From the NCBI GenBank assembly GCA_004292515.1, contig RDXB01000031.1:1-64000 (forward strand): 64,000 nt of DNA, read 5' to 3'. The notes under the pieces were generated by a model. It was not told the origin of the DNA, did not search any database, and was given only the letters and a program-made list of their open reading frames with translations. The position numbers and the translations under genes were made by a program. Positions 55,201-62,752 of this stretch are shown one piece after another (the stretch's first letter is position 1; each line of letters opens with the position of its first letter). The stretch comes from Oscillatoriales cyanobacterium (GTDB lineage Bacteria; Cyanobacteriota; Cyanobacteriia; CACIAM-69d).

Positions 55201-55869
55201 GATGCGGCAACGATCTTCCCGCTCCTTCACCTCTTCCAGGGTTTGCTTGGTTTGGGTAATTTTGCGATCGAAGTTGGCCACCCCCGCCAGCTCATCGACA
55301 ATTTGCCGCCGCTCTCGGGGGTTCATGGAAATGATGCTGGTCACGTCCCCTTGCAGCACCACGTTGTAGCCCTCGGGATAGATCCGCAGCTTCGAGAGGG
55401 ATTGGTGCAACTCGCTGAGGGTGCAGGGTTCGCCGCCAATGTAGTAGTTGGAGGTATAGGTTCCCTGCTGGGTGACGCGCAGTTTGCGGGTGACAGTCCA
55501 TTCACTGAGGGGCTGGCCGTCGGCATCGCGCAAACCGGGCAGGTCTTCGGCGGCTTCGGCGGAAACGGTGGCCAGCAGAGCGGCTTCTTCGCTCAGATCA
55601 AAGGTGACGGCGACGGCGGCTTCTACGGTCGATCGCTTGCCTTTGCCTTGACCTTTGCCCATTTGGCTTTGGTTCACCAAGTCGGGCAGGCGATCGGCGC
55701 GCATCCCTTTGGAGGAGGACAGGCCAAGGGCAAACAGCAGCGCATCGAGAATGTTGGATTTGCCGGAGCCGTTGGGGCCGGAAACCACGGTGAATCCGGG
55801 CAGCAACGGAACGCGCGTTGTGCCGCCAAAGGATTTGAAGTTCGTGATTTCAACTTGCTTGATGTACAA
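52234..55869 (-). CDS. smc: Chromosome segregation SMC protein
   Basis: 1211 aa, family length. The N-terminal ATPase half has Walker A ([20 protein letters not shown], residues ~29-48). Two Gln/Leu/Arg-rich coiled coils of ~330 residues flank the hinge ([20 protein letters not shown] to [15 protein letters not shown], ~530-660). The C-terminal half has the ABC signature ([20 protein letters not shown]) and Walker B ([12 protein letters not shown]). ATG 55869. It compacts and segregates chromosomes as an ATP-driven ring. The kleisin partner genes (scpA/B) are not in the window. Confidence 0.97.
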   Translation of the reverse strand: [1211 protein letters not shown]

Positions 55870-56173
55870 CGGGCCGGCGACCGCTCACGGGGCGGGTTAC
55901 AAGGACGGGGCAGACGGAAACAGCGTTCCACCGCGCTATCTTACCCAAAACTCTCGCGAAACGGCGATCGGCTAGTAACCCCACCGAACTTCTGTGCGAT
56001 GGAGCCTGTGCCTATCAGTATGGGTTGAGCATCGCAGTGCACACCTCGGGCTTAATCTTCAACTATCGTATTCCATGCCTACAGCGGAAGCCGTCAGGCT
56101 TGCTACTAATAGAAAATATGTCTATGATTTAGCGTAAGATTTGATGTAATTCCATAAGCTCTTTTTGTTTGTC
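55870..56173. other. 304-bp divergent intergenic region
   Basis: It lies between smc (minus) and the protein kinase (plus), so promoters for both are expected. There is a sharp change from GC-rich (before ~56050) to AT-rich sequence (TAATAGAAAATATGTCTATGA, 56108 onward). I saw no repeat family member here. Confidence 0.5.
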
Positions 56174-57685
56174 ATGACATTTTTACTAAATAACCGTTAT
56201 CAAGTTGAGAAAAGAATTGGCTCTGGCGGCTTTGGTGAAACTTTCTTGGCTCGTGATATCAATCTTCCTTCGCAGCGTTACTGTATTATTAAGCAGCTTA
56301 AGCCTGTTGTAGCAGATCTGCAACTGTATCAATTGATTCAGGAGCGATTTAATCGAGAGGCTGTCACTCTAGAAAAAATAGGTAATTCCAATAGTAATAT
56401 TCCAAGTCTATATGCTTATTTTGAAGAAAATGGTCAATTCTATTTAGTTCAAGAGTGGGTTGATGGCTTAACACTCACAGAGAAAGTTCAAAAAGAAGGA
56501 GTTCTCAAAAATGAAGTGGCTCAAGGCATTTTAATTCAATGCTTATCCGTATTAGATGTAGTTCACGCTCAAGGTATTATCCATCGAGATATTAAGCCGG
56601 ACAATATCATTTTACGAGAATCAGACGGACAGCCTGTTTTAATTGATTTTGGGGCTGTAAAGGAGACTATGAATACAACAATATCTCCTGACAATTATCA
56701 GGCTTCCTCGATTGTGATCGGGACACAGGGCTTCATGCCTTCAGAGCAATTTGCTGGCAGACCAGTGTTTAGCAGTGATCTATATGCGCTAGCTTTGACT
56801 GTGATTTACTTGTTAACGGGTAAACTTCCTAAAGACTTAGGAACAGACCAAGTTCATGGATCAATTAGCTGGCAGCAGTACGCTCCTGAGTCCAATCTTC
56901 AGCTATTTCCAATCTTAGATAAGGCAATTCAGCCCCATTCACGTGATCGCTTCCTTTCCGCCAAGGAAATGATTAATGCATTGAAGAATAACAATCCTAT
57001 GAAAACAGAAATGGCTACTCAAGTAATTCAGTATCCGGTTGCCACTGTTGTAGGTGAAAAGTCTGTAGCCGAAAAATCACCTTCAAAGCTGGATAATTGG
57101 CAGAAATATTTGGTTTTAGGAACTATTATTGGAAGCTTTACTTTAGTTGGTTTGGTAGCAGTAGCTTTTATATTAAGACAACCTATGGCAAATGTTATTG
57201 AGTCTCCTTCTCCTCGCGAGAAAGGGGAAGGTCTTAGTAGTGATGGCGATCAGTCTTCTCCTGCCCCTAGTCTAGAAACCTTGCCTCGGACAAATTCAGA
57301 GCTGACTCAACCTGAGAGAACTGCTCAGGCTGAGATTGCAGCGAAGCCTGGTAGACCTCCAGCACAGAAAGTAATTTCTGAATACTATGAACTGATCAAT
57401 CGGGGGGATTTTCAGAGCGCCTGGACTATGCTTCCCCTCGAATTAAGAGGCAATCGTCAAGTTCATCCTAATGGGTATAACTCTTTCGCAGAGTGGGTTC
57501 AGAAAATCAGTCCGGTTAACGTCAATAATTTACAAACAATTCAAGAGTCACCTCAGTACTCAGTTGTTGATATAAGCTACAGTTGCTATCTAAACAACAA
57601 GCCTTTATTCATGAAACTTAGGTATCAGCTGAAATGGGATTCGTCTCAAAGTCAATGGATGATCCAGTCCGTCAAAAAAATCTGA
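56174..57685 (+). CDS. Ser/Thr protein kinase with C-terminal extracytoplasmic domain
   Basis: 503 aa from ATG 56174 (MTFLLNNRYQVEKRIGSGGF). Kinase domain (residues ~8-275) with Gly loop GSGGFGETFLA, catalytic Lys CIIKQLKP, HRDIKPDNIIL, DFGAVKE and GTQGFMPSEQ. All key residues are intact, so probably active. A single TM helix (LGTIIGSFTLVGLVAVAFIL, ~315-335) and a Ser/Pro linker follow. The last ~105 residues (VISEYYELINRGDFQSAWTM ... KWDSSQSQWMIQSVKK) look NTF2-like/cystatin-like and may sense an external ligand. The gene is clearly AT-richer than its neighbours and stands alone. Confidence 0.9.
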   Translation: MTFLLNNRYQVEKRIGSGGFGETFLARDINLPSQRYCIIKQLKPVVADLQLYQLIQERFNREAVTLEKIGNSNSNIPSLYAYFEENGQFYLVQEWVDGLTLTEKVQKEGVLKNEVAQGILIQCLSVLDVVHAQGIIHRDIKPDNIILRESDGQPVLIDFGAVKETMNTTISPDNYQASSIVIGTQGFMPSEQFAGRPVFSSDLYALALTVIYLLTGKLPKDLGTDQVHGSISWQQYAPESNLQLFPILDKAIQPHSRDRFLSAKEMINALKNNNPMKTEMATQVIQYPVATVVGEKSVAEKSPSKLDNWQKYLVLGTIIGSFTLVGLVAVAFILRQPMANVIESPSPREKGEGLSSDGDQSSPAPSLETLPRTNSELTQPERTAQAEIAAKPGRPPAQKVISEYYELINRGDFQSAWTMLPLELRGNRQVHPNGYNSFAEWVQKISPVNVNNLQTIQESPQYSVVDISYSCYLNNKPLFMKLRYQLKWDSSQSQWMIQSVKKI

Positions 57686-58120
57686 TATCTATGTTGCCAG
57701 ATTAGTAAACTGAGTTAGCAGAGATTAATGTGATCCATGTGGTTTTCAGATCTGGACTATTGTATTAATGATTATTAGTAGTGAGTAGGGTGGGCACTGC
57801 CCACCATCCCCCCACAAGCAGAATCGACTTCAGGATCAGAGTTTATTACCTTGGGTGTAATCGCGTTGCTTTAGAGCAGCGATGATTGGTGGGCAATGCC
57901 TACAGCTCTCCTCCCCCACAAAAGCGGAACTAACTTTAAGCCCAGGGACTATGAGCTTGGGTGCAATTTCATTGCTTTAGAAAAGGTTATTGGTGGGCAA
58001 TGCCCACCCTACGCTGTTTCTCTCCCACTTTAAGATTATGGTTCCTGATCTTGGGTGCAATTTCGTTGCTTTAGAAAAGGTTGTTGGTGGGCAATGCCCA
58101 CCCTACGCTGTTGCGATTAG
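57686..58120 (+). repeat. Tandem array of ~90-105-bp units with GGTGGGCAATGCCCACC cores
   Basis: Three imperfect units (about 57852-57955, 57956-58042, 58043-58115) each carry CTTGGGTGCAATTTCGTTGC, TTTAGAAAAGG and GGTGGGCAATGCCCACCCTA, then a CTCTCCCAC/CTCCTCCCC stretch. A further core with GGGTGGGCACTGCCCACC lies at 57788. The units expand the family D core in tandem rather than dispersing it. Confidence 0.7.
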
Positions 58121-58173
58121 CGCTTAGGAATTGCCGTAAGGTATCTTGCAGATATCCTCCTCCTGATCGAGCC

Positions 58174-58452
58174 ATGATCGTTGCCATGATGGATATTATG
58201 CCTGGGGAATTTGAAGCCCTCTCCCTCGTGGCCCCGGCGATCGCAGGGCTAGCAATTGGTGGAGTCCTCGCATTCAGCTTGCTGATGGTCTCGATCTTGG
58301 TGCGCCGCGACTCATCTCCAGGCATCTTAAAAGGCTGGGCGATCGCCGCCCCCATCATCTGCGACATCAAAATCAAAGAACCTCTCGACAAGCTTCCAGG
58401 AACAAGCGATCCTAAAGGTAGGCGGCGATCGAGCACTCCACAGATGGCTTGA
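58174..58452 (+). CDS. Possible small membrane protein
   Basis: 92 aa from ATG 58174 (MIVAMMDIMPGEFEALSLVA). One strong hydrophobic segment (PAIAGLAIGGVLAFSLLMVS) is followed by ILVRRDSSP and a Lys/Arg-rich tail. There is no good ribosome binding site, and an antisense frame of similar length exists. I do not recognise a family. It may be spurious. Confidence 0.3.
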   Translation: MIVAMMDIMPGEFEALSLVAPAIAGLAIGGVLAFSLLMVSILVRRDSSPGILKGWAIAAPIICDIKIKEPLDKLPGTSDPKGRRRSSTPQMA

Positions 58453-58476
58453 GAACAGCTGATTTAAACCAGTTGT

Positions 58477-58569
58477 TGACAGTGCCTATGGGGTGATGCT
58501 TTTCGGCAAAAGATTGCTGATGTGGTAAGTCTTTGACCCGTTCATCATTACTGAATTACGGCCCTATTC
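58477..58569 (-). mobile_element. 93-bp MITE-like element (family E, copy 3, diverged)
   Basis: The reverse complement matches copies at 34101 and 51535 over the whole 93 bp (AGTGCCTATGGGGTGATGCT ... CATCATTACTGAATTACGGC). The outer few bases of both ends have decayed, so this is the oldest of the three. Confidence 0.75.
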
Positions 58570-58622
58570 AGTCACCAATCCGCTGATCGCGATTTATTCA
58601 GATTTATTCATCTGTGCTGTTT

Positions 58623-58714
58623 AAAGCCTTGATCTCAAACACTTGGCACATCAGACCGCAGATGCCGTGAAGCGGTTAGTTGGTGGGCATTGCTCAACCC
58701 CACAGGCTACTGTA
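58623..58714 (-). repeat. Family D repeat (copy 5, reverse)
   Basis: AAAGCCTTGATCTCAAACAC ... GTTGGTGGGCATTGCTCAAC ... CACAGGCTACTGTA. A second copy of the element end (GAGGTAAAAACTGTATC) follows at 58728-58744. Upstream of the universal stress gene. Confidence 0.65.
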
Positions 58715-58828
58715 CTGATTCTGCGAGGTAAAAACTGTATCTATGCTGTTTGTTAGATCTCAAGGACTTACTCAAGGACTGAACTCGTTAGCAACAAGCA
58801 ATTGATCGAGAAACTGGGAGCTTGGGTT

Positions 58829-59350
58829 ATGTATTCAAAAATTCTAGTCGCGATCGAAGATCCAGCCGCCGATCGCCAGCCCTACCGTCAAGCCGTTGAC
58901 TTGGCCGCCAAAACAGGTGGCTCGTTGATGCTGTTGCATGTGCTCTTTCCTGGTGAAGGAAACGCCCCGATACCTCCCGGCGAAGAGCTTTTTTTCGTGC
59001 CCACCTTGATGCCAGATGATGCAGCACTCGAGCGATATCAACAGGCTTGGAAAGACTATACAGAGGAAAACTTGCGCCGATTGGAAGTCCTTGGGCAAGT
59101 GGCCACCGAGCAGGGTATCCAAACGGAGTGGTCTCAAAACTATGGCTCCCCTGGCAAAACTATCTGTCAGGTTGCCCACGGTTGGGGCGCAAGTTTGATT
59201 GTGGTTGGTCGTCGTCAGCAGTCAGCTTTGAGCGAGTTGTTCATGGGCAGCGTTAGTAACTATGTATTGCACCATGCGCCTTGCTCAGTGCTCGTGGCCA
59301 AGGAACCCGGGGAGCTAGCGGCCACGCCCCACCAGCCTTCAACTACCTAG
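58829..59350 (+). CDS. Universal stress protein (UspA family)
   Basis: 173 aa from ATG 58829 (MYSKILVAIEDPAADRQPYR), with GGAG 8 nt upstream. Single Usp domain: KILVAIE at the start, then the ATP-binding motif VVGRRQQSALSELFMGSVSN, YVLHHAPCSVLVAK. The G-x2-G-x9-G-S pattern is present in modified form (G-R-R-Q-Q then GS), so nucleotide binding is plausible. Cytoplasmic. Neighbours give no pathway hint. Confidence 0.88.
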   Translation: MYSKILVAIEDPAADRQPYRQAVDLAAKTGGSLMLLHVLFPGEGNAPIPPGEELFFVPTLMPDDAALERYQQAWKDYTEENLRRLEVLGQVATEQGIQTEWSQNYGSPGKTICQVAHGWGASLIVVGRRQQSALSELFMGSVSNYVLHHAPCSVLVAKEPGELAATPHQPSTT

Positions 59351-59967
59351 ACACGCCAGGGGCGATCGCTAGCTCACATGCTGGCCGGTAGTCATGGGCC
59401 ATGATGGTTAGCGAACCGTGGACTGCGATCGCCCGGCTGGTTGGAGCCTCTTGCTGCATTTTGTTGCCTCGATAGAGTTAGCAAAATTGGCAAAACCAAC
59501 GCCTCCTGGCATCTGTGTGCATCTTCCTGAGCTGGGGAAGCGGCCAAGAAAACCTGACAACCTAGGGTTGGTCATCAATTTAACCGGAGCAGCTCTGCCA
59601 TCGACTGGACAACCCAAACAGTTGTGGCACTGCCAGGCTTCGGGTTTAGATGGCTTCTATGGATGGGTCAGGACGGAATTGGGTTCGATTCCTAATCCCC
59701 TACTGCTCATCATCTTGGTCTATGCTAGGCTCAACTGGAGGTGCGTTGGGGATAGATCCCCACAGCATTGAAAGAGCCTCGTTGCAATATCCTGGCCCAT
59801 CGGTCAACGCTCACAACGCAATACCGCACGACTAAAACATTTTGGCTAGAACGCTCTCAGTCGCTCAATTGGGGTAGCCATCTACGGTCTCCCCACTTAG
59901 AGAATTGCGATCAACTAGCTTGCCCAATCCGGATCTATCGGTTCCGGTCTTGTTTGATGTAGGCAAT
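59351..59967. other. ~600-bp stretch without a supported gene
   Basis: One plus-strand frame of 117 codons (59418-59771) has no family resemblance, no ribosome binding site and an odd composition. A T-arm-like text, TTGGGTTCGATTCCTAA, at 59683-59699 has no matching acceptor stem upstream, so it is not a tRNA. The promoter of the hydrolase gene is expected near 59840-59960. Confidence 0.4.
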
Positions 59968-60822
59968 ATGGAGATTGCGCTTTCACCCGATTTTCTAGTC
60001 CGCTTTTGGGGCGTGCGCGGCAGCATCCCTGCGCCGGGCAAGTCCACTGTCCGGTATGGCGGTAATACGTCCTGCATCGAACTTTGCATCGGTGGTCGGC
60101 GGTTGATCTTTGACGGCGGTACGGGGCTGCGATCGCTTGGTGATGCTATTGCACCGGGTGAGACCCTGGATGCATTCTTGTTTTTTACTCACTACCATTG
60201 GGATCACATCCAAGGTGTTCCCTTTTTCAAGCCTTTATTTGAGCCGGGACATCGACTGACCATTCATGGTTCTTGTACGAACACGGGTGAAGCCCTCAAG
60301 CACCATTTTTGCGAGCGCATCCTAAGCGCTCATTCGCCGATCCCGGTGGGTGTCATTCAAGCAGAACTTGACTTTTGCGACTTGTCCCCAGGCGATTCAT
60401 TCGTGCTGGATGGGGACATTAAAATCGAAACGGGACAACTCAACCACCCTAATGGAGCCATGGGCTACCGGGTGAGCTGGAATGGCAAAACTGTCGTGTA
60501 CGCGACTGATACCGAGCATTTGCCCGATCGCATGGATGAGCACGTGGTGAATCTGTCGCAGGGAGCCGATGTGCTGGTCTATGACGCGATGTATACGGAT
60601 GAGGAATATAACAATCCGCGATCATCGAAGGTGGGCTGGGGCCACTCAACTTGGCAAGAGGGTGTAAAGGTTGCTGAGGTGGCTGGGGTCAAGCATTTGG
60701 CGGTGTTCCATCACGAACCTAACCACAGCGATGACTTTCTGGATGAGGTCGAGCGGCAGCTTAAGGAGCGATCGCCTGCGTCATTCCTGGCCCGTGAGGG
60801 AATGGAATTTAAAATCCCTTAG
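59968..60822 (+). CDS. Metallo-beta-lactamase-fold hydrolase
   Basis: 284 aa from ATG 59968 (MEIALSPDFLVRFWGVRGSI). The N-terminus VRFWGVRGSIPAPG and GGNTSCIELCIGG is typical of the PhnP-like/cyclic-phosphodiesterase branch. The metal motif is FFTHYHWDHIQGVPFF (H-x-H-x-D-H), further ligands are in VVYATDTEH (Asp) and LAVFHHEP (His). No signal peptide. The substrate is unknown; cyclic nucleotides or phosphodiesters are typical for this branch. Confidence 0.85.
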   Translation: MEIALSPDFLVRFWGVRGSIPAPGKSTVRYGGNTSCIELCIGGRRLIFDGGTGLRSLGDAIAPGETLDAFLFFTHYHWDHIQGVPFFKPLFEPGHRLTIHGSCTNTGEALKHHFCERILSAHSPIPVGVIQAELDFCDLSPGDSFVLDGDIKIETGQLNHPNGAMGYRVSWNGKTVVYATDTEHLPDRMDEHVVNLSQGADVLVYDAMYTDEEYNNPRSSKVGWGHSTWQEGVKVAEVAGVKHLAVFHHEPNHSDDFLDEVERQLKERSPASFLAREGMEFKIP

Positions 60823-60825
60823 GGG

Positions 60826-60970
60826 ATACCTGAAAAGCCCAACTTGCTAATCGGTGCGCCCTAGGGTATCCGTCCTAGGTGAGCAATGCCCACTGGCTAA
60901 CAGCTTCATCGCATCTGCGATCAGATTTACCAATCCTTTGTACCAATCGTTTGAGGCAAAGGCTGTATCT
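60826..60970 (+). repeat. Old 131-bp-element end joined to family D repeat (copy 6)
   Basis: After the hydrolase stop: GGGGATACCTGAAAAGCCCA (old element end, 60824-60843). Then GGTGAGCAATGCCCACTGGC, AACAGCTTCATCGCATCTGC and GAGGCAAAGGCTGTATC (to ~60967). The D copy has an internal duplication (TACCAATC). The same junction of the two families occurs at 4082-4181. Confidence 0.65.
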
Positions 60971-61048
60971 TCTGACGGCTGACGGCTGACATCTGACAAA
61001 CGTTCTCTGAACTGATATCCCAAACTGACGCTAACCCGAGTCAAACTT

Positions 61049-62227
61049 CTAGCCCAACCAATCACGGAGGCGATCGCGGAACGCCTCAACACCAAACAGA
61101 CTCAGGGATTCCTGTCGCAACCAAGATCCATCCCGACGACGATCGCCCTTGGCCGTGAGGGCCGCGATCGCTGCTCGGGCCACCGCTTCGGGATTCCGAT
61201 GGGGCACGCGCCAACCCAATCGCCCATCCTGTAAGGGATCGGCCGAGCCGTCATCGTCGCCAGAAATCACCGGAATGCCCGTTGCCATGGCTTCTAGATA
61301 GGCAATGCCAAAGCCTTCCTGGGATGGCATCACGTAGAGATCGGCCGTGCGGTATAAGTCCGGCAAATCCGCTGTGGGCACAAACCCTGCAAACACTACC
61401 CGATCGCCCACCCCAATTTCACAGGCCAGGGCTTCCAGGCGCGGGCGATCGTCCCCACGCCCAATCACCAGGTATTTCACGTTGGGCACGACTTGGGCAA
61501 TGATCGGCAAAGCCCGAATGGTCACATCCACGCCCTTGTAGCGATCACCCGACCAGAGCCGCGCCACCGTCATCAGCACCTTAGCCCCAGTCAATTGGTA
61601 GCGATCTAGGACGGCCGGTGGCTTGATCCCCGGTCGAAACGTATCCCCATCCACGGGACAGGGCATCACATAGATCTGTTTGGGGTTAAGTTGGTTGGCT
61701 TGGCTGGCTCGATCGCGGGAATAGCGACTGACAATCCACAGATCGCGAGCCTGTTGCAATGCCCGGCGCGTCGGCATTGGCAGCGGATCCCATACCTCTT
61801 TGCCGTGGGTCAGCACCGTGTAGGGAATTTGGCGGAGCCGACAGATCCAGGCGATCGCCCTGACCAGGTTGATGTGGCCACAAAACACCTGGCGCGGCGG
61901 ATCGCACCACAGGGCCCAAGCCAAACTCAGCAGCAGTTGCAACCGACCAGCCATGGGCGATCGCCGATCACCAAAGTAGGAAAACTGCAATCGTCCCTTG
62001 CCGATCGGGATGCCGTGGCAGGGGCGATCGCGCAGAATCCAAACCCGCCCCTGCATCGTTAGATCAGCAACGCGATCGTAGGATTCCAGCAGGTTTTGGT
62101 TATAGGTTTGGATGCCACCCTCGTGCTCAAACACTTCCAAAAAAACAAAGGCATCCCAACGGCGGCCGCGCAATGATGGCACCACTGCTGGTCTAGCCCG
62201 CATAGGTTTAGACGGAACTTTTTGCAT
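61049..62227 (-). CDS. Glycosyltransferase family 4
   Basis: 392 aa from ATG 62227 or 62203. GT-B fold: N-terminal acceptor half with GGIQTYNQNLLESYD and VFCGHINLVRAIAWICRLRQ. The C-terminal GT4 donor half has TVARLWSGDRYKGVDVTIRA, LVIGRGDDRPRLEALACEIG and the E-x7-E signature EGFGIAYLEAMATGIPVISG. It retains the donor nucleotide-sugar. Likely makes part of surface polysaccharide. There is no other sugar gene next to it. Confidence 0.9.
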   Translation of the reverse strand: MQKVPSKPMRARPAVVPSLRGRRWDAFVFLEVFEHEGGIQTYNQNLLESYDRVADLTMQGRVWILRDRPCHGIPIGKGRLQFSYFGDRRSPMAGRLQLLLSLAWALWCDPPRQVFCGHINLVRAIAWICRLRQIPYTVLTHGKEVWDPLPMPTRRALQQARDLWIVSRYSRDRASQANQLNPKQIYVMPCPVDGDTFRPGIKPPAVLDRYQLTGAKVLMTVARLWSGDRYKGVDVTIRALPIIAQVVPNVKYLVIGRGDDRPRLEALACEIGVGDRVVFAGFVPTADLPDLYRTADLYVMPSQEGFGIAYLEAMATGIPVISGDDDGSADPLQDGRLGWRVPHRNPEAVARAAIAALTAKGDRRRDGSWLRQESLSLFGVEAFRDRLRDWLG

Positions 62228-62752
62228 GACCAGTCAACTTACCCAAAATGCTACTCACGATTGGGAATTGCCTTAGGCGACGCGATGGGTAGGTCCTCAG
62301 AAGGCGACTCTGAATCAGACCACTAGCGGCGAACTCCGCGAACTTCGCTGTGCTGCGGGCGATCGGTCTCTCAGAGGATGTCTGAAAAGCCAAAATTGAG
62401 CCTTTGCCCACTCCATCGATCGACACAGACAAGGGGCTGAAGCCTCTTGCCCCCACGACTATTGGTGCTGGGCCCGGGCCAAAAGATACGTTTCAGACAT
62501 CCTCTCAAATCCTACGCGGTGGCCCTCGACAAAATCCGGCAGGTTTGATCGGTCTCTAGACTCAGCACCATGGGCAGGCAACCGCCTGTGATCTCATGGG
62601 TTTGTTTTAGCCTAGCAAGATCATGTAGCCGATTTAACGCGATTCAGGGTGATAGACCGGTTCTGGAGTGGATGCCAACTCAGTGGGGTTAGCCAGTTAC
62701 CCGCCAGTTAACCCACTTGATTAGATGGGAAATCGCGCACCCGCTACGATCC
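62228..62752. other. 525-bp gap with a 131-bp element
   Basis: No gene. A 131-bp element occupies 62374-62504; before it, 62260-62370 holds unassigned sequence, and after it 62520-62700 is unassigned. The porin gene ends at 62753 on the minus strand. Confidence 0.5.
62374..62504 (-). mobile_element. 131-bp MITE-like element (family C, best preserved)
   Basis: Exactly 131 bp, GAGGATGTCTGAAAAGCCAA ... GTTTCAGACATCCTC, with TCA on both sides (62371-62373, 62505-62507). The palindrome is at 62430-62449. Inverted ends of ~16 bp with few mismatches. Confidence 0.88.

Noticed and set aside
54811-56028. Long plus-strand frame antisense to smc
   Set aside because: Shadow of the Gln/Leu-rich smc coiled coil and N-terminus.
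58071-58436. Minus-strand frame opposite the small membrane protein candidate
   Set aside because: Its C-terminal end reads through the GGGCAATGCCCACC repeat, and there is no family match.
59683-59699. tRNA T-arm-like sequence TTGGGTTCGATTCCTAA
   Set aside because: No complementary acceptor stem or anticodon arm at the right distance; no CCA-type end.
59418-59771. 117-codon plus-strand frame after the universal stress gene
   Set aside because: No start signal, no recognisable motif, and mixed composition.
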